DNA of 64,000 bases from Bacillota bacterium (GCA_023397905.1 JAEWSZ010000182.1:62001-126000); one strand, 5' to 3'. Counted from the first letter of the stretch, positions 44,618 to 53,845 are shown. A program made the numbers and translations. The notes: generated by a model from the letters alone, not told the origin.

Positions 44618-45520
44618 ATGGAGAATAAAATTATACTGGTTACGGGAGCTACTTCACAGGTGGGAATAGTACTTGTGAAGGAACTTATTGCCCGGGGATA
44701 TGGAGTCCGGTGTCTCGTCAGAAGGACCAGCAGCATTGACGGTATCAGGGGGCAGGGTGTAGAATTTTTATATGGAGACCTAGACAGTTTTGAGGATGTG
44801 CGGGCTGCTGCTGAGGGAGCGGATAAAATAATTCATATTGCCGGTATCTGGAGAATAGAACACCTTCTCCGGGCCGCTGAGGAAATAGATTTTAAAGGCA
44901 GGATAATATTCATAGGCTCCATGAGCCGGTTTAAAAAGCTTGACAGCATTGATGAAAAGGAAAAGGAATTGGCAGGGCGGATGGCCGGAGCTGAAAAGAT
45001 GATTTCAGAAAGTAAGCTGGATTATGTTATCCTGAGGCCTACCATGCTTTATGGCATCGACCGGGACAAAAATATTCTGCAAATAATCAGATTTATGAGG
45101 AAGTTCAGATTCTATCCGCTGATAGGCGGAGGAAATGCACAGAAGCATCCTGTTTATGTGGGGGATGTTGCCAAAGCTGTTGTCAGCTGTATGTCAGGCA
45201 CAGAAGTATCGCGCAGGGATTATGTTATCGCCGGGGAAAAGCCCATAAAACACAGGGAGATGCTTGCGGCAATCAAGAGAAATCTGCCGTTCAAAGCGTT
45301 TATATTGAGGGTTCCTGTTTTTGCAGGCTATGCCGCCGTATTTCTTTACAAGCTTGTAAAACCTTCTTCATATATAAATTATGCCATGGTAAAGAGAGTA
45401 AATGAAGACAGCAGTTATGATATCGGGCCTGCCACCAGAGACTTTGGATATGCTCCTGCAGACTTTGAGACAGGTGTAAAAAAACAGATAGATCATCTTA
45501 TTGAGAATGGGTTGATATAA
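44618..45520 (+). CDS. NAD(P)-binding SDR, possible nucleotide-sugar 4-keto reductase
   Basis: 300 residues. The N-terminus is ILVTGATSQVGIVLVKELI with an LVRR segment that suits NADP, as in atypical SDRs. FIGSMSRFK replaces the usual Ser-Tyr region, and the canonical Tyr-x-x-x-Lys is not obvious, so catalysis may differ. The C-terminus has a hydrophobic helix (FAGYAAVFLYKLV). Lying between transferases and the initiating enzyme plus a FlaA1-like dehydratase, it may reduce the 4-keto-6-deoxy sugar those produce, or be a divergent non-catalytic member. Its role is uncertain. Confidence 0.65.
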   Translation: MENKIILVTGATSQVGIVLVKELIARGYGVRCLVRRTSSIDGIRGQGVEFLYGDLDSFEDVRAAAEGADKIIHIAGIWRIEHLLRAAEEIDFKGRIIFIGSMSRFKKLDSIDEKEKELAGRMAGAEKMISESKLDYVILRPTMLYGIDRDKNILQIIRFMRKFRFYPLIGGGNAQKHPVYVGDVAKAVVSCMSGTEVSRRDYVIAGEKPIKHREMLAAIKRNLPFKAFILRVPVFAGYAAVFLYKLVKPSSYINYAMVKRVNEDSSYDIGPATRDFGYAPADFETGVKKQIDHLIENGLI

Positions 45521-45533
45521 AGGGGGGGCAGGT

Positions 45534-46133
45534 TTGAAAAGGTTTGTGGATGTAGTATTTTCATTTATTCTCATAATAATATTGGCACCTGCCCTTCTCG
45601 TATTGAGCATAATTGTCAGGACCACTTCACGGGGCCCTGTTTTGTTCAAGCAAAGGCGTGCAGGCAGGGACAAAAAGGAATTTTACATATATAAATTCAG
45701 GACGATGTACCTGGAGACGCCGAAAAATATGCCTACCCACCTTCTGGAGAACCCTGAGAAATACATAACACCTGTTGGGCGGTTCCTGAGAAAAACAAGC
45801 CTGGATGAGCTTCCTCAGCTGTTTAATATAATTAAGGGCGAGATGAGCTTTGTAGGCCCAAGGCCGGCCCTATACAATCAGTATGATTTGATTTCCATGC
45901 GAGAAGAACTGGGAGTAAATGCAGTCAGGCCGGGTGTTACAGGCTGGGCGCAGGTAAACGGGCGGGATGAACTGGAGATACCGGAGAAAGTGGCATTTGA
46001 CAGCTATTATGCAAAAAACCGGTCCATGTGGTTCGATATAAAAATAGTATTTATCACCTTCTATAAGGCAATATCCGGACATGGAGTGGTGGAAGGCAAG
46101 AAGGCTCCTGAAAATATTATTAAAAATTTATGA
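45534..46133 (+). CDS. Initiating sugar-1-phosphate transferase (PglC/WcaJ family)
   Basis: 199 residues starting at TTG 45534 after AGGGGGGG. One N-terminal membrane segment (about 4-28, FSFILIIILAPALLVLSIIV) precedes the catalytic domain with KFRTM, GRFLRKTSLDELPQL including the Asp-Glu dyad, and GEMSFVGPRP. This is the small, PglC-like form that attaches the first sugar phosphate to undecaprenyl phosphate. The end GWAQVNGRDEL is typical. It is a likely starting point of a glycan made by this region. Confidence 0.92.
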   Translation: MKRFVDVVFSFILIIILAPALLVLSIIVRTTSRGPVLFKQRRAGRDKKEFYIYKFRTMYLETPKNMPTHLLENPEKYITPVGRFLRKTSLDELPQLFNIIKGEMSFVGPRPALYNQYDLISMREELGVNAVRPGVTGWAQVNGRDELEIPEKVAFDSYYAKNRSMWFDIKIVFITFYKAISGHGVVEGKKAPENIIKNL

Positions 46134-46158
46134 CAACTTAATTATTGACAAAAAATTC

Positions 46159-46167
46159 TGATATAAT
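46159..46167 (+). promoter_or_regulatory. Extended -10 promoter of the dehydratase gene
   Basis: TGATATAAT (TGn extended -10) lies 30 nt before the ATG at 46198 and 60 nt before that at 46228. A TTGACA at 46145-46150 is only 11 nt upstream of the -10, too close to be its -35. Confidence 0.5.
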
Positions 46168-46227
46168 ATTAGCAGCTTTTGTATTATTTTGGGTTAAATG
46201 TATCAGCACTGGGGGATAGAAATTCGT

Positions 46228-48072
46228 ATGAGACGAAAGATCAGAAATAAACTTTTGATGCTTCTTGATATGGTACTTATATGTGTATCTATTCTTTCCG
46301 CATATTTATTAAGATTTTATAACGGCAGCTTCTCCGATATAGACCCTATATTTAAAGATGAAATTTTACATGTGGTCATCGTGGCGCTGATCGTGAAAAT
46401 GATAGGATTTACACTTCTAAAGCTCTACAGCAGTCTCTGGGAATATGCAGGCTTGCATGAGGTCAGCTATATAGTTCTGGCGTCGGTATTGTGCAATTCA
46501 TTTATGCTGGCATATGTTTTTTTAATGCAGCTTAGAGTTCCGCGCAGCATATTTATTATAACTATGCTCACGGATGTTTTTCTCATAGGCGGCGCCAGAT
46601 TTGCATACCGTATGTTCAGAAGAATGATTATGGGCGAGATGATCAGATTTTCAAATGCCAGGCGGATACTTGTCATTGGTGGCGGAGACACCGGAGCAAC
46701 CGTTATTAAGGAGCTAAAAAGGCATCCCGAGATGAAGAGCCTTCCCGTAGCCATTATCGACAATGACCTGCATAAAGTCGGCAGAAATATAAACGGCGTT
46801 CCCATAGTTGGAAACGATGATTACATATCCCAGGCAATTGAAAAATATGAAATAGACGAGGTTATTGTAGCGGTTCCGTCTGCGGACAATAAGACTATAA
46901 ATCACATATTCGGTCAATGTTCCCAAAAATCCTGCAAGGTTAAGATACTGCCTTCTATGACTCAACTGATAGATGAATCTGTAATAATCCAGAAAATAAG
47001 GGATGTTTCAATTGAGGATTTGCTGCAGAGAGAGCCGGTAGTATTGGATCTGGAGGAAATAACCTCGTATATAGCGGACAAAACTGTTCTTGTCACCGGC
47101 GGAGGCGGTTCCATCGGTTCGGAGCTGTGCCGGCAGATCGCCTCATTTTTGCCCAGGCAGCTTATTATACTGGACAACTATGAAAACAACGCCTACGACA
47201 TACAGAATGAACTTTTGGCCGGCTATCCGGACTTAAAGCTTACTGTAGTTATAGCCAATGTGAGGGAAATAGGCAGGCTGGAAAATATATTCAAGGCTTA
47301 CAGGCCGGATATAGTATTTCATGCTGCCGCCCACAAGCATGTTCCGCTCATGGAGGAAAATCCCACAGAGGCCATAAAAAATAATATATTCGGCACCCTC
47401 AATGTGGCCGAGTGCGCCGATAAATACGGCGCTAAACGCTTTGTCATGATATCCACCGACAAGGCGGTAAATCCCACAAACATAATGGGCGCAACCAAGC
47501 GCGTAGCTGAGATGATAATCCAGGCCTTCTCAAAGCAGAGCAAAACCGAATTTGTGGCAGTGAGATTTGGAAATGTGCTGGGCAGCAACGGAAGCGTGAT
47601 CCCGCTGTTTAAAAAGCAGATAGAGCAGGGCGGGCCGGTTACCGTTACCGATCCTGAAATAATCAGGTATTTTATGACCATACCGGAGGCTGTCCAGCTA
47701 GTGCTGCAAGCCGGCGCAATGGCCGAGGGCGGAGAGATCTTTGTGCTGGATATGGGTGAGCCTGTGAAAATATACGACCTTGCCAGGAACCTTATAAAGC
47801 TTTCGGGCTTTGAACCTGATGTGGATATAAAGATTGAGTTTACAGGCCTCAGGCCAGGCGAAAAGCTGTACGAAGAGCTGCTGCTGGCTGAAGAGGGCGT
47901 ACAGGCCACAAAGAACAATAAAATATACGTAGCTCAGCCTTTACATACGGATCTGGCCATTCTGAAGAGGGAAATAGATTATTTGAAGGACATCCTTATG
48001 ACTAACTCCGACGGAGCCAGGGACTATATAAAAGTAATAGTTCCAAATTACAAATGCGCCGGGGAAAAGTGA
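46228..48072 (+). CDS. Membrane-bound UDP-GlcNAc 4,6-dehydratase-like enzyme (FlaA1/PglF/CapD family)
   Basis: 614 residues from ATG 46228, which follows GGGGGATAG; an in-frame ATG at 46198 has a weaker site. Four N-terminal membrane helices (to about residue 120), a first Rossmann unit (LVIGGGDTGATVIKEL), and the catalytic SDR with VTGGGGSIGSELCRQ, HAAAHKHVPLME, STDKAVNPTNIMGATKRVAE. The Thr-Asp-Lys arrangement, lacking the Tyr-Lys pair of ordinary SDRs in that position, is normal for this family. It makes UDP-4-keto-6-deoxy-GlcNAc, a precursor of bacillosamine, QuiNAc or FucNAc. The initiating transferase upstream would use the product. No aminotransferase is present in the window. Confidence 0.92.
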   Translation: MRRKIRNKLLMLLDMVLICVSILSAYLLRFYNGSFSDIDPIFKDEILHVVIVALIVKMIGFTLLKLYSSLWEYAGLHEVSYIVLASVLCNSFMLAYVFLMQLRVPRSIFIITMLTDVFLIGGARFAYRMFRRMIMGEMIRFSNARRILVIGGGDTGATVIKELKRHPEMKSLPVAIIDNDLHKVGRNINGVPIVGNDDYISQAIEKYEIDEVIVAVPSADNKTINHIFGQCSQKSCKVKILPSMTQLIDESVIIQKIRDVSIEDLLQREPVVLDLEEITSYIADKTVLVTGGGGSIGSELCRQIASFLPRQLIILDNYENNAYDIQNELLAGYPDLKLTVVIANVREIGRLENIFKAYRPDIVFHAAAHKHVPLMEENPTEAIKNNIFGTLNVAECADKYGAKRFVMISTDKAVNPTNIMGATKRVAEMIIQAFSKQSKTEFVAVRFGNVLGSNGSVIPLFKKQIEQGGPVTVTDPEIIRYFMTIPEAVQLVLQAGAMAEGGEIFVLDMGEPVKIYDLARNLIKLSGFEPDVDIKIEFTGLRPGEKLYEELLLAEEGVQATKNNKIYVAQPLHTDLAILKREIDYLKDILMTNSDGARDYIKVIVPNYKCAGEK

Positions 48073-48073
48073 G

Positions 48074-48106
48074 AATGGGGCAACATTTGTAATTAGGCCA
48101 TTTTTT
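48074..48106 (+). terminator. Weak Rho-independent terminator before walR
   Basis: AATGG (48074-48078) pairs with CCATT (48098-48102) and T6 follows (48101-48106). The stem is short with an interrupted extension, so confidence is low. Its position separates the polysaccharide genes from the wal operon. Confidence 0.4.
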
Positions 48107-48136
48107 CTTGAATTTTTATGAAACCTTTTTGGATTT

Positions 48137-48153
48137 ATTACGTCTAAATTACA
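48137..48153 (+). promoter_or_regulatory. WalR/PhoP-like box upstream of walR
   Basis: ATTACG (48137-48142), 5 nt and ATTACA (48148-48153) form a two-hexamer 11-bp repeat with one mismatch to DTWACA. It lies 109 nt upstream of the candidate -10, further than for the S-layer genes. Autoregulation of walRK is plausible but this is the weakest of the sites. Confidence 0.35.
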
Positions 48154-48258
48154 TTATGGCTTTGAATATGTCTGGTAATCAGGCTTGTGGTTGCCCTTGC
48201 AGGGGATTAATTTGTGGCAGTATTGCCAAAATATTAATTTTTAATTACTGGGATTTAA

Positions 48259-48267
48259 TGATATAAT
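48259..48267 (+). promoter_or_regulatory. walR: Extended -10 promoter of walR
   Basis: TGATATAAT (48259-48267), about 65 nt before the walR start, without a good -35. Confidence 0.5.
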
Positions 48268-48332
48268 TCAACTAGATATGACGATATATTAATGAGATAT
48301 AAATTTAATTTTTTTTGTTAGGGGTGTATTTT

Positions 48333-49028
48333 TTGAGCAAAAAAGTATTGATCGTGGACGATGAGAAGAATATTGTTGATATTTTGAAGTTCAATTTGAA
48401 AAAGGAAGGCTACGACACGCTGGAGGCCTATGATGGCGAGGAAGCTGTTGAACTGGCGCTATCCCATGACCCTGATCTCATTCTTTTAGATATTATGCTG
48501 CCAAAGATGGACGGTTTTACAGTGTGCAGGAAGCTGAGACAATCCATTTCAACACCTATCCTGATGCTTACGGCCAAGGAGGAAGAGGTCGACAAGGTCC
48601 TGGGCCTTGAACTTGGCGCAGACGATTATGTAACAAAGCCTTTCAGCCCAAGAGAGCTGATGGCCCGTGTCAAAGCAAATCTGAGAAGGCTTGTACCCGC
48701 AGACCATGCAAACTCCGACAAAGCCCATGTCAATAAATACGGGGACCTGACCATAGACTCCGACAGGTATGAGGTCAAAAGGGGAGACGGCATCATTGAG
48801 CTCACGCTCCGCGAATTTGAACTCGTCAAGTTCCTGGCGGCGCAGCAGGGCACTATTTTCTCCAGGGAATCCCTTCTTGAAAAGGTATGGGGATACGAAT
48901 ATTATGGGGACGTCAGAACGGTGGATGTGACTGTCAGAAGGGTAAGGGAGAAGCTGGAGCTTGATCCGGCAAACCCGCAGTATATTGTCACCAAACGTGG
49001 AGTCGGTTACTACTTCAATAAGGCATAG
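48333..49028 (+). CDS. walR: Response regulator WalR (YycF)
   Basis: 231 residues, OmpR/PhoB type. The start is TTG 48333, 6 nt after AGGGGTG; upstream TTG and GTG codons overlap that site. The receiver has VLIVDDEKNI, phospho-acceptor Asp53 in LLDIMLPKMDG and LTAKEEEVDKVLGLELGADDYVTKPF. The winged helix holds LTLREFELVKFL and VWGYEYYGDVRTVDVTVRRVREKLE, which is diagnostic of the WalR group. It controls cell-wall hydrolases and is usually essential in Firmicutes. It heads an eight-gene wal operon. Candidate targets of its kind of binding site occur elsewhere in this window. Confidence 0.95.
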   Translation: MSKKVLIVDDEKNIVDILKFNLKKEGYDTLEAYDGEEAVELALSHDPDLILLDIMLPKMDGFTVCRKLRQSISTPILMLTAKEEEVDKVLGLELGADDYVTKPFSPRELMARVKANLRRLVPADHANSDKAHVNKYGDLTIDSDRYEVKRGDGIIELTLREFELVKFLAAQQGTIFSRESLLEKVWGYEYYGDVRTVDVTVRRVREKLELDPANPQYIVTKRGVGYYFNKA

Positions 49029-49058
49029 AGACAAGATACACAATATAGAGGAGTTATC

Positions 49059-50888
49059 ATGAAGTTTTGGAAAGGATTTTTGAAACTGCTTCGAAGCTTG
49101 CAATGGAAACTGGTTTATATTTTTATTTCCATGTGTATAATCCTGGTTTGCATTGTATATATAGTAATAAATTCAGGCCTGCAGGACATATACTTTCAGA
49201 GCTTTCAGGAAGATATAGACGACGGCTACAAGGAATGGAAAGACTTGAGAGGTATTCCGGAATCAAACGCCGACCTCTTGAGTTTTTTTGAAAAAGGCGA
49301 CGACAAGATGTATTTCGGAGTGAATTCCAAATACCTCAAAATGACTATTATAGATGTTTCACAGATAGACAGCACACCTTCAAAGGGAATCATATACTCA
49401 TCGGACAAAAGTTATCTGAACAATCCCGAGGAATTCGGCAATACGCTTCTCACCAGCTCTGTCAACCTTATGACCATATGGGCGGGGGGGAAGGTGTCCG
49501 AGAACAGGGAGCTTGTTAAAACGAGGGCAGGCGACCAATACTTTGAGTATATCATCCAGCCAAAGGAAAGGGATGGCCTTGTCTTTTATTTTACTTATGA
49601 TAAAGACGCGTGGGAGGACATTCTCATGCGGTTTAACAACCTGATTTTTACCAGTGCGGTTATTGCGGTGTTTCTGTCGCTGTTCCTGGGATATCTGCTG
49701 TCAAAGACCATAACGTCTCCTATTATCAACGTCATGCACAAGGCCGAGAAAATTGCGGAGGGCGATTTTGACGCGCAGCTTGCCGTTAAATCCGAGGATG
49801 AGATAGGAAATCTGACAAAGACCTTCAACTACATGGCCACCGAGCTTAAAAACACCCTTGCGGAGATTTCCAGTGAAAAAAACAAGGTGGTGACCATATT
49901 GAACTATATGGCCGACGGGGTTATGGCCTATGATCTCAAGGGCGTGGCCATACATGTGAATCCAGCGGCTAAAAAGCTTCTTGGCAGCAGCATTGAGGAT
50001 CGGCCTTTTCAGGAATTTGCCGATACGGTGGGACTGGACGTTAAAATAGAAAATATAGTGTACCTGGACCAACTGCCTGTGAGGGAGTTTGACGCGGTTA
50101 TCAACGATTTATTTGTAAAAATATATTTTGCGGTATTTACGGACACAAACAGGAAGCCGGAAGGAATCATAGTGGTCCTGCATGACATCACCGAGCAGCA
50201 GAAGCTGGACAATATGAGGCGTGAATTTGTGGCAAACGTATCGCATGAGCTCCGGACGCCCATAACCTCCATAAAAAGCTATACGGAGACTTTACTTGAC
50301 GGCGCTGCGGAGGACAGCGGCACTACCGAGAGGTTTCTGAGCGTTATCAACTCGGAGGCCGACAGGATGACCCGTTTGGTCAAGGACCTCCTGCAGCTCT
50401 CCAGGCTTGACAACCAGCAGATGAGCTGGAATATGGAAGAGGTATGCCTTAAAACTACCGTAAAGGAAATAACCGAAAGGATGCAGCTGGCGGCTGAGCA
50501 GAAGAACCAGAGGCTTGAATGCTTTGTAATCGGTGATATACCCGATATAAGGGCGGACAGGGACAGGCTGGAACAGGTGGTGGTGAACCTGATCAGCAAC
50601 GCCTTGAAATACACTCCCGAAGGCGGTCAGATCACCGTGTATCTGGGCAGGATCTACAATGACATATATGTAAAGGTGACGGATACGGGCATAGGGATTC
50701 CCGACGAAGCCCTTCCGAGGATATTTGAGAGGTTCTACAGAGTGGATAAGGCCAGATCCAGGGATATGGGCGGAACAGGCCTCGGCCTTTCCATTGCAAA
50801 GGAAATCGTACAGGCGCATGGCGGCACTATCGGTATAACCAGTGAGATAGGCAAGGGCACCGAAGTAACTGTAAGGCTCCCGGTGTAA
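49059..50888 (+). CDS. walK: Sensor histidine kinase WalK (YycG)
   Basis: 609 residues, the same length class as B. subtilis WalK. A first helix (residues 18-40), an extracellular sensor region of about 140 residues, a second helix (LIFTSAVIAVFLSLFLGYLL), HAMP (SKTITSPIINVMHKAEKIAEGDFDAQLA), and a PAS domain. The HisKA box FVANVSHELRTPITSIKSYTE carries His396. The ATPase shows NLISNALKYTPEGG and DTGIGIPDEALPRIFERF, then GGTGLGLSIAKEI. It phosphorylates WalR in response to cell-wall synthesis state. GAGGAG precedes the ATG. Confidence 0.95.
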   Translation: MKFWKGFLKLLRSLQWKLVYIFISMCIILVCIVYIVINSGLQDIYFQSFQEDIDDGYKEWKDLRGIPESNADLLSFFEKGDDKMYFGVNSKYLKMTIIDVSQIDSTPSKGIIYSSDKSYLNNPEEFGNTLLTSSVNLMTIWAGGKVSENRELVKTRAGDQYFEYIIQPKERDGLVFYFTYDKDAWEDILMRFNNLIFTSAVIAVFLSLFLGYLLSKTITSPIINVMHKAEKIAEGDFDAQLAVKSEDEIGNLTKTFNYMATELKNTLAEISSEKNKVVTILNYMADGVMAYDLKGVAIHVNPAAKKLLGSSIEDRPFQEFADTVGLDVKIENIVYLDQLPVREFDAVINDLFVKIYFAVFTDTNRKPEGIIVVLHDITEQQKLDNMRREFVANVSHELRTPITSIKSYTETLLDGAAEDSGTTERFLSVINSEADRMTRLVKDLLQLSRLDNQQMSWNMEEVCLKTTVKEITERMQLAAEQKNQRLECFVIGDIPDIRADRDRLEQVVVNLISNALKYTPEGGQITVYLGRIYNDIYVKVTDTGIGIPDEALPRIFERFYRVDKARSRDMGGTGLGLSIAKEIVQAHGGTIGITSEIGKGTEVTVRLPV

Positions 50889-50905
50889 ATTTTATTTAAA
50901 TACCA

Positions 50906-50922
50906 TGTAATGGATTTGTAAC
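50906..50922 (+). promoter_or_regulatory. Perfect WalR-type box upstream of small secreted gene
   Basis: TGTAAT (50906-50911), 5 nt and TGTAAC (50917-50922) match TGTWAH-N5-TGTWAH exactly. TATACT (50934-50939) is a possible -10, with the box overlapping the -35 position. This would make an internal WalR-controlled promoter inside the wal operon. Confidence 0.6.
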
Positions 50923-50990
50923 AGAAAATATATTATACTAATACTAGGGTATTGAGAGTTAATACGATAGTTTTGCCCTGAGGTGATAAT

Positions 50991-51440
50991 ATGAGATCCA
51001 AATTGCTGATATTTACTATAATTGCTGCTGTTGTGCTCAGTTTCCTGGCTTTACCGGCTCTGGCATCATCAAAGGTTGTTGACATCACAAGGCCTGAGGG
51101 AAAAGAAGTAGTTACAAAAGATGTTTTCTCCATATGCGGAGTTTGTTTATATGACGAAACCACCATATCCTTTGAATACAAGGATAAGGACACCGGAAAG
51201 TTTAAGCCGCTTGAGACTACCGAAGGCTATTCCACTTTCAAAGTCGGGAGCGGAAAGATTTTCGGCAAGGATGTCAAGCTTAAATACAAGGGTGACAATG
51301 AGATAAGGATTATTTCATACACCAAAGACACCAAGGATGATCCGCAGATCGATCCCTTTACCATTACTCTTGGTGAAGAAAAGAAGAAGGGCAACTGGTT
51401 GGACGCATTGTCGGATTGGCTGGGGATAAACAAGGAATAA
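50991..51440 (+). CDS. Small secreted protein in wal operon, unknown function
   Basis: 149 residues with GAGGTGATA before the ATG. A signal peptide (1-25, LALPALASS) is followed by a beta-rich domain of about 100 residues resembling an immunoglobulin-like or cell-wall-linked fold (ITRPEGKEVVTKDVFSICG; ISFEYKDKDTGKF). It ends with a charged region and LDALSDWLGINKE. I do not recognise a family. It is not part of the usual walRKHI order, and it has its own likely WalR-type site (50906-50922). It may modulate the sensor or be an exported target of the system. Confidence 0.75.
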   Translation: MRSKLLIFTIIAAVVLSFLALPALASSKVVDITRPEGKEVVTKDVFSICGVCLYDETTISFEYKDKDTGKFKPLETTEGYSTFKVGSGKIFGKDVKLKYKGDNEIRIISYTKDTKDDPQIDPFTITLGEEKKKGNWLDALSDWLGINKE

Positions 51441-51461
51441 CCTGGATGATGAGATAAAATT

Positions 51462-52958
51462 ATGAATAAAAGTATCAAAACCTTTTGGTATTACTATGAG
51501 AAGTTCAGAGCATTCTTTCTGGTTTTATTAATGATTCTTTGTATTGTACAGATAGGAATTCTGTGGAGTAGACAATCCGGCAGTCTTCCTTTTTTATCTG
51601 CTTTTTTTCCTGACTCGAAAATTTCCTCACAGCCCTCTCTGGAGGATTCAAAGGGAGATTATCTGCTGCCTTACAGGGTAGTGCTGTCTACGGGATATGA
51701 CGGAGATCATTTTATTGTTCCCAACGGCTCAAAGGACTATCAGACCCTGTGGAACGGTGCAAAACAATATCTGGCCCAGGTGCTGAACAGCAAACCCAAG
51801 AACACAGCCGCCTTCAACGAGGATACCTGGGGAAGTCTCGCGGCAAGCAAGCCATACTTTTTCGAATTTAAAACACAGATACCGGCGGATATCGCCAAAT
51901 GGGTTTTGAATCTCCCCGGCTCTTCCGGTGAAGGGCTGCCGGGCATATATAAAATGATTATATGCCCTGACGATCCGGATAACGGATATTATGACACGGT
52001 GGACATAAGGGATGACAGCAATATTTACACATACGATATACCTGATTTTAAAGGCAGTGCCTTGGGGCAGGAGGAATTCAGAACAGTTTATGCCGCCCAG
52101 AAAAAAGATCCAAATTCACGGAATTATCAGCTGGCATTTGAAAAGCTCAAATCCACTACTCTTCCGAAGGACATGTTTATACCGCTGACAAATAACAGTA
52201 CTCAGAAATACTCAAATCTGAACTGTACCACCTTCACATATATCGGAGGGCAATCTTCAGACCTGTCGGAATATGATGAGATAGCCAAAGGGCTCTTTGG
52301 CGAGGCCAGAAACGATTTCTATCCCGATGAGGACGTATATGGCTCCATAGTATTTAAAAAAGCCGATAGCGTTTACAGGCTGTATAAGAACTCAATTCTT
52401 GAATATAGATATACGGACAACCGGAGCAGCTCCGACCGGACAAAGATTCTGGATGCATATAAAAATGCCGCCGGCTTTATTATGGAGCAAAGCGTCAGGG
52501 GCAATTTTATGAAGGGCGTCAATGTTTATCTGGCTTCTGTTGAGGAAGGCGATAATTCTTATATATTTAATTTTGATTTTACCATAACCGACAGCGAGGG
52601 CAACGGAGAAGTTCCCATTCAGCTGAAAAACTATACTTTGCCTGATAAGGCCGACAGGCTGGACCATGGGATATCCGTTGAGGCCACATCCAAGCGTGTG
52701 GTTCACTGTGAATGGCTGGTGTTGAAGCTCAAGGATGACAAAGCTTTCAGGACATACACCTGGAATTATGGAGAGGCGCTGGACCTGGTCAGCGGAAGTT
52801 ATGCGGACCTTGACAGGGATAAGGCGGTTACCACGGATTATGGCATTTACTATGTTTTAAAGGAGTCGAACACCTATAAGGCGGAAGTCGACATCTCTCC
52901 GAGCTTTGTGCTCTTTGCCGGGGGGAAGAGTTATGATGTGGCATTGGCGGGGAAATAA
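51462..52958 (+). CDS. walH: WalRK regulator WalH (YycH)-like
   Basis: 498 residues, one N-terminal membrane helix (about 15-37, FFLVLLMILCIVQIGILW) and a large extracellular domain. Sequence similarity to YycH is recognised by position between walK and walI, length and the type II membrane topology rather than strict motifs. YycH and YycI interact with WalK in the membrane to control its activity. The ribosome site is weak (GATGAGAT). The extracellular part is rich in Asp, Tyr and Ser without Cys pairs. Confidence 0.8.
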   Translation: MNKSIKTFWYYYEKFRAFFLVLLMILCIVQIGILWSRQSGSLPFLSAFFPDSKISSQPSLEDSKGDYLLPYRVVLSTGYDGDHFIVPNGSKDYQTLWNGAKQYLAQVLNSKPKNTAAFNEDTWGSLAASKPYFFEFKTQIPADIAKWVLNLPGSSGEGLPGIYKMIICPDDPDNGYYDTVDIRDDSNIYTYDIPDFKGSALGQEEFRTVYAAQKKDPNSRNYQLAFEKLKSTTLPKDMFIPLTNNSTQKYSNLNCTTFTYIGGQSSDLSEYDEIAKGLFGEARNDFYPDEDVYGSIVFKKADSVYRLYKNSILEYRYTDNRSSSDRTKILDAYKNAAGFIMEQSVRGNFMKGVNVYLASVEEGDNSYIFNFDFTITDSEGNGEVPIQLKNYTLPDKADRLDHGISVEATSKRVVHCEWLVLKLKDDKAFRTYTWNYGEALDLVSGSYADLDRDKAVTTDYGIYYVLKESNTYKAEVDISPSFVLFAGGKSYDVALAGK

Positions 52959-53014
52959 CAAGTGATAATTTGTGTAGCGGGATTTATCCGGTGAATTTTG
53001 GGCGGTGGTGAATT

Positions 53015-53845
53015 ATGGACTGGAAAAGGGCAAAGACGATTTTAATATGGATGTTCGTTTTTCTGAACATAATTCTGGCCGTTGCTCTCTACCGGGACAT
53101 AAAGGTAGGGGAAATACCGCAGCAGACCATAGACAACACTCAGAATATTCTGAAGCAGAACAACGTTCATATCGAATGCCCCATACCCAGGTATATGGGT
53201 AATGACTACATACTGCAGTATGACGAGACGTTTCTGGACAGAACGAAAATAGCGGATGTGCTGCTTGGGGATAATTATTCCAAAAAAAGCGATACTACAT
53301 ATGGAAAGGGAACTGAGAATCTGGTATTCACCGGAGACTCGGGCTTTGAATACAGTGATACCGGGAGCAACAAGAAGATATACACCGAAAGCAAAAATGG
53401 AATAGATGTATACATGAAGGAACTGGCAAAGAAGCTGGGAATACCTTTTGATGAATTCACGCAGGACGACTTTTATACCCCCTCCTCAGGGAGTGGTTCC
53501 AGGGCTGTGTATAAGGGCGTATACAAGGGATATACCGTATTTGACAACTATATAGACATCGAGGTTGGAAAAGCGGGGTTAATAAGTATAAAGTATCATT
53601 ACAAAAAGCCGCTGAGTATAACATCAAGGGACGATATAAAGGTCATACCGGCTTATGAAATACTGATAACCAAAATAACAAAATATCCTGGCATATTCAT
53701 CAGAGACGTGGATATGGGTTTCAAAGGCTATACCGAGGTGGACAAGGACACCAAAACGTTATACGAGGGCTTGTCCTGGAGAATAAAGACCTCCGATGGA
53801 AAGGAATTCTATTTTAATGCCAGAAATGGAGAAGAAATGGACTGA
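53015..53845 (+). CDS. walI: WalRK regulator WalI (YycI)-like
   Basis: 276 residues, opening MDWKRAKTILIWMFVFLNIILAV, the very characteristic start of YycI with one membrane helix at 8-27. The outer domain ends with the region KTLYEGLSWRIKTSDGKEFYFNARNGE, similar to a PepSY/YycI-type beta strand pair. It would act with WalH on WalK. The ribosome site GGGCGGTGG precedes the ATG. Confidence 0.88.
   Translation: MDWKRAKTILIWMFVFLNIILAVALYRDIKVGEIPQQTIDNTQNILKQNNVHIECPIPRYMGNDYILQYDETFLDRTKIADVLLGDNYSKKSDTTYGKGTENLVFTGDSGFEYSDTGSNKKIYTESKNGIDVYMKELAKKLGIPFDEFTQDDFYTPSSGSGSRAVYKGVYKGYTVFDNYIDIEVGKAGLISIKYHYKKPLSITSRDDIKVIPAYEILITKITKYPGIFIRDVDMGFKGYTEVDKDTKTLYEGLSWRIKTSDGKEFYFNARNGEEMD

Noticed and set aside
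46145..46167. TTGACA with TATAAT as a standard promoter
   Set aside because: The spacer is only 11 nt; kept as an extended -10 promoter instead.
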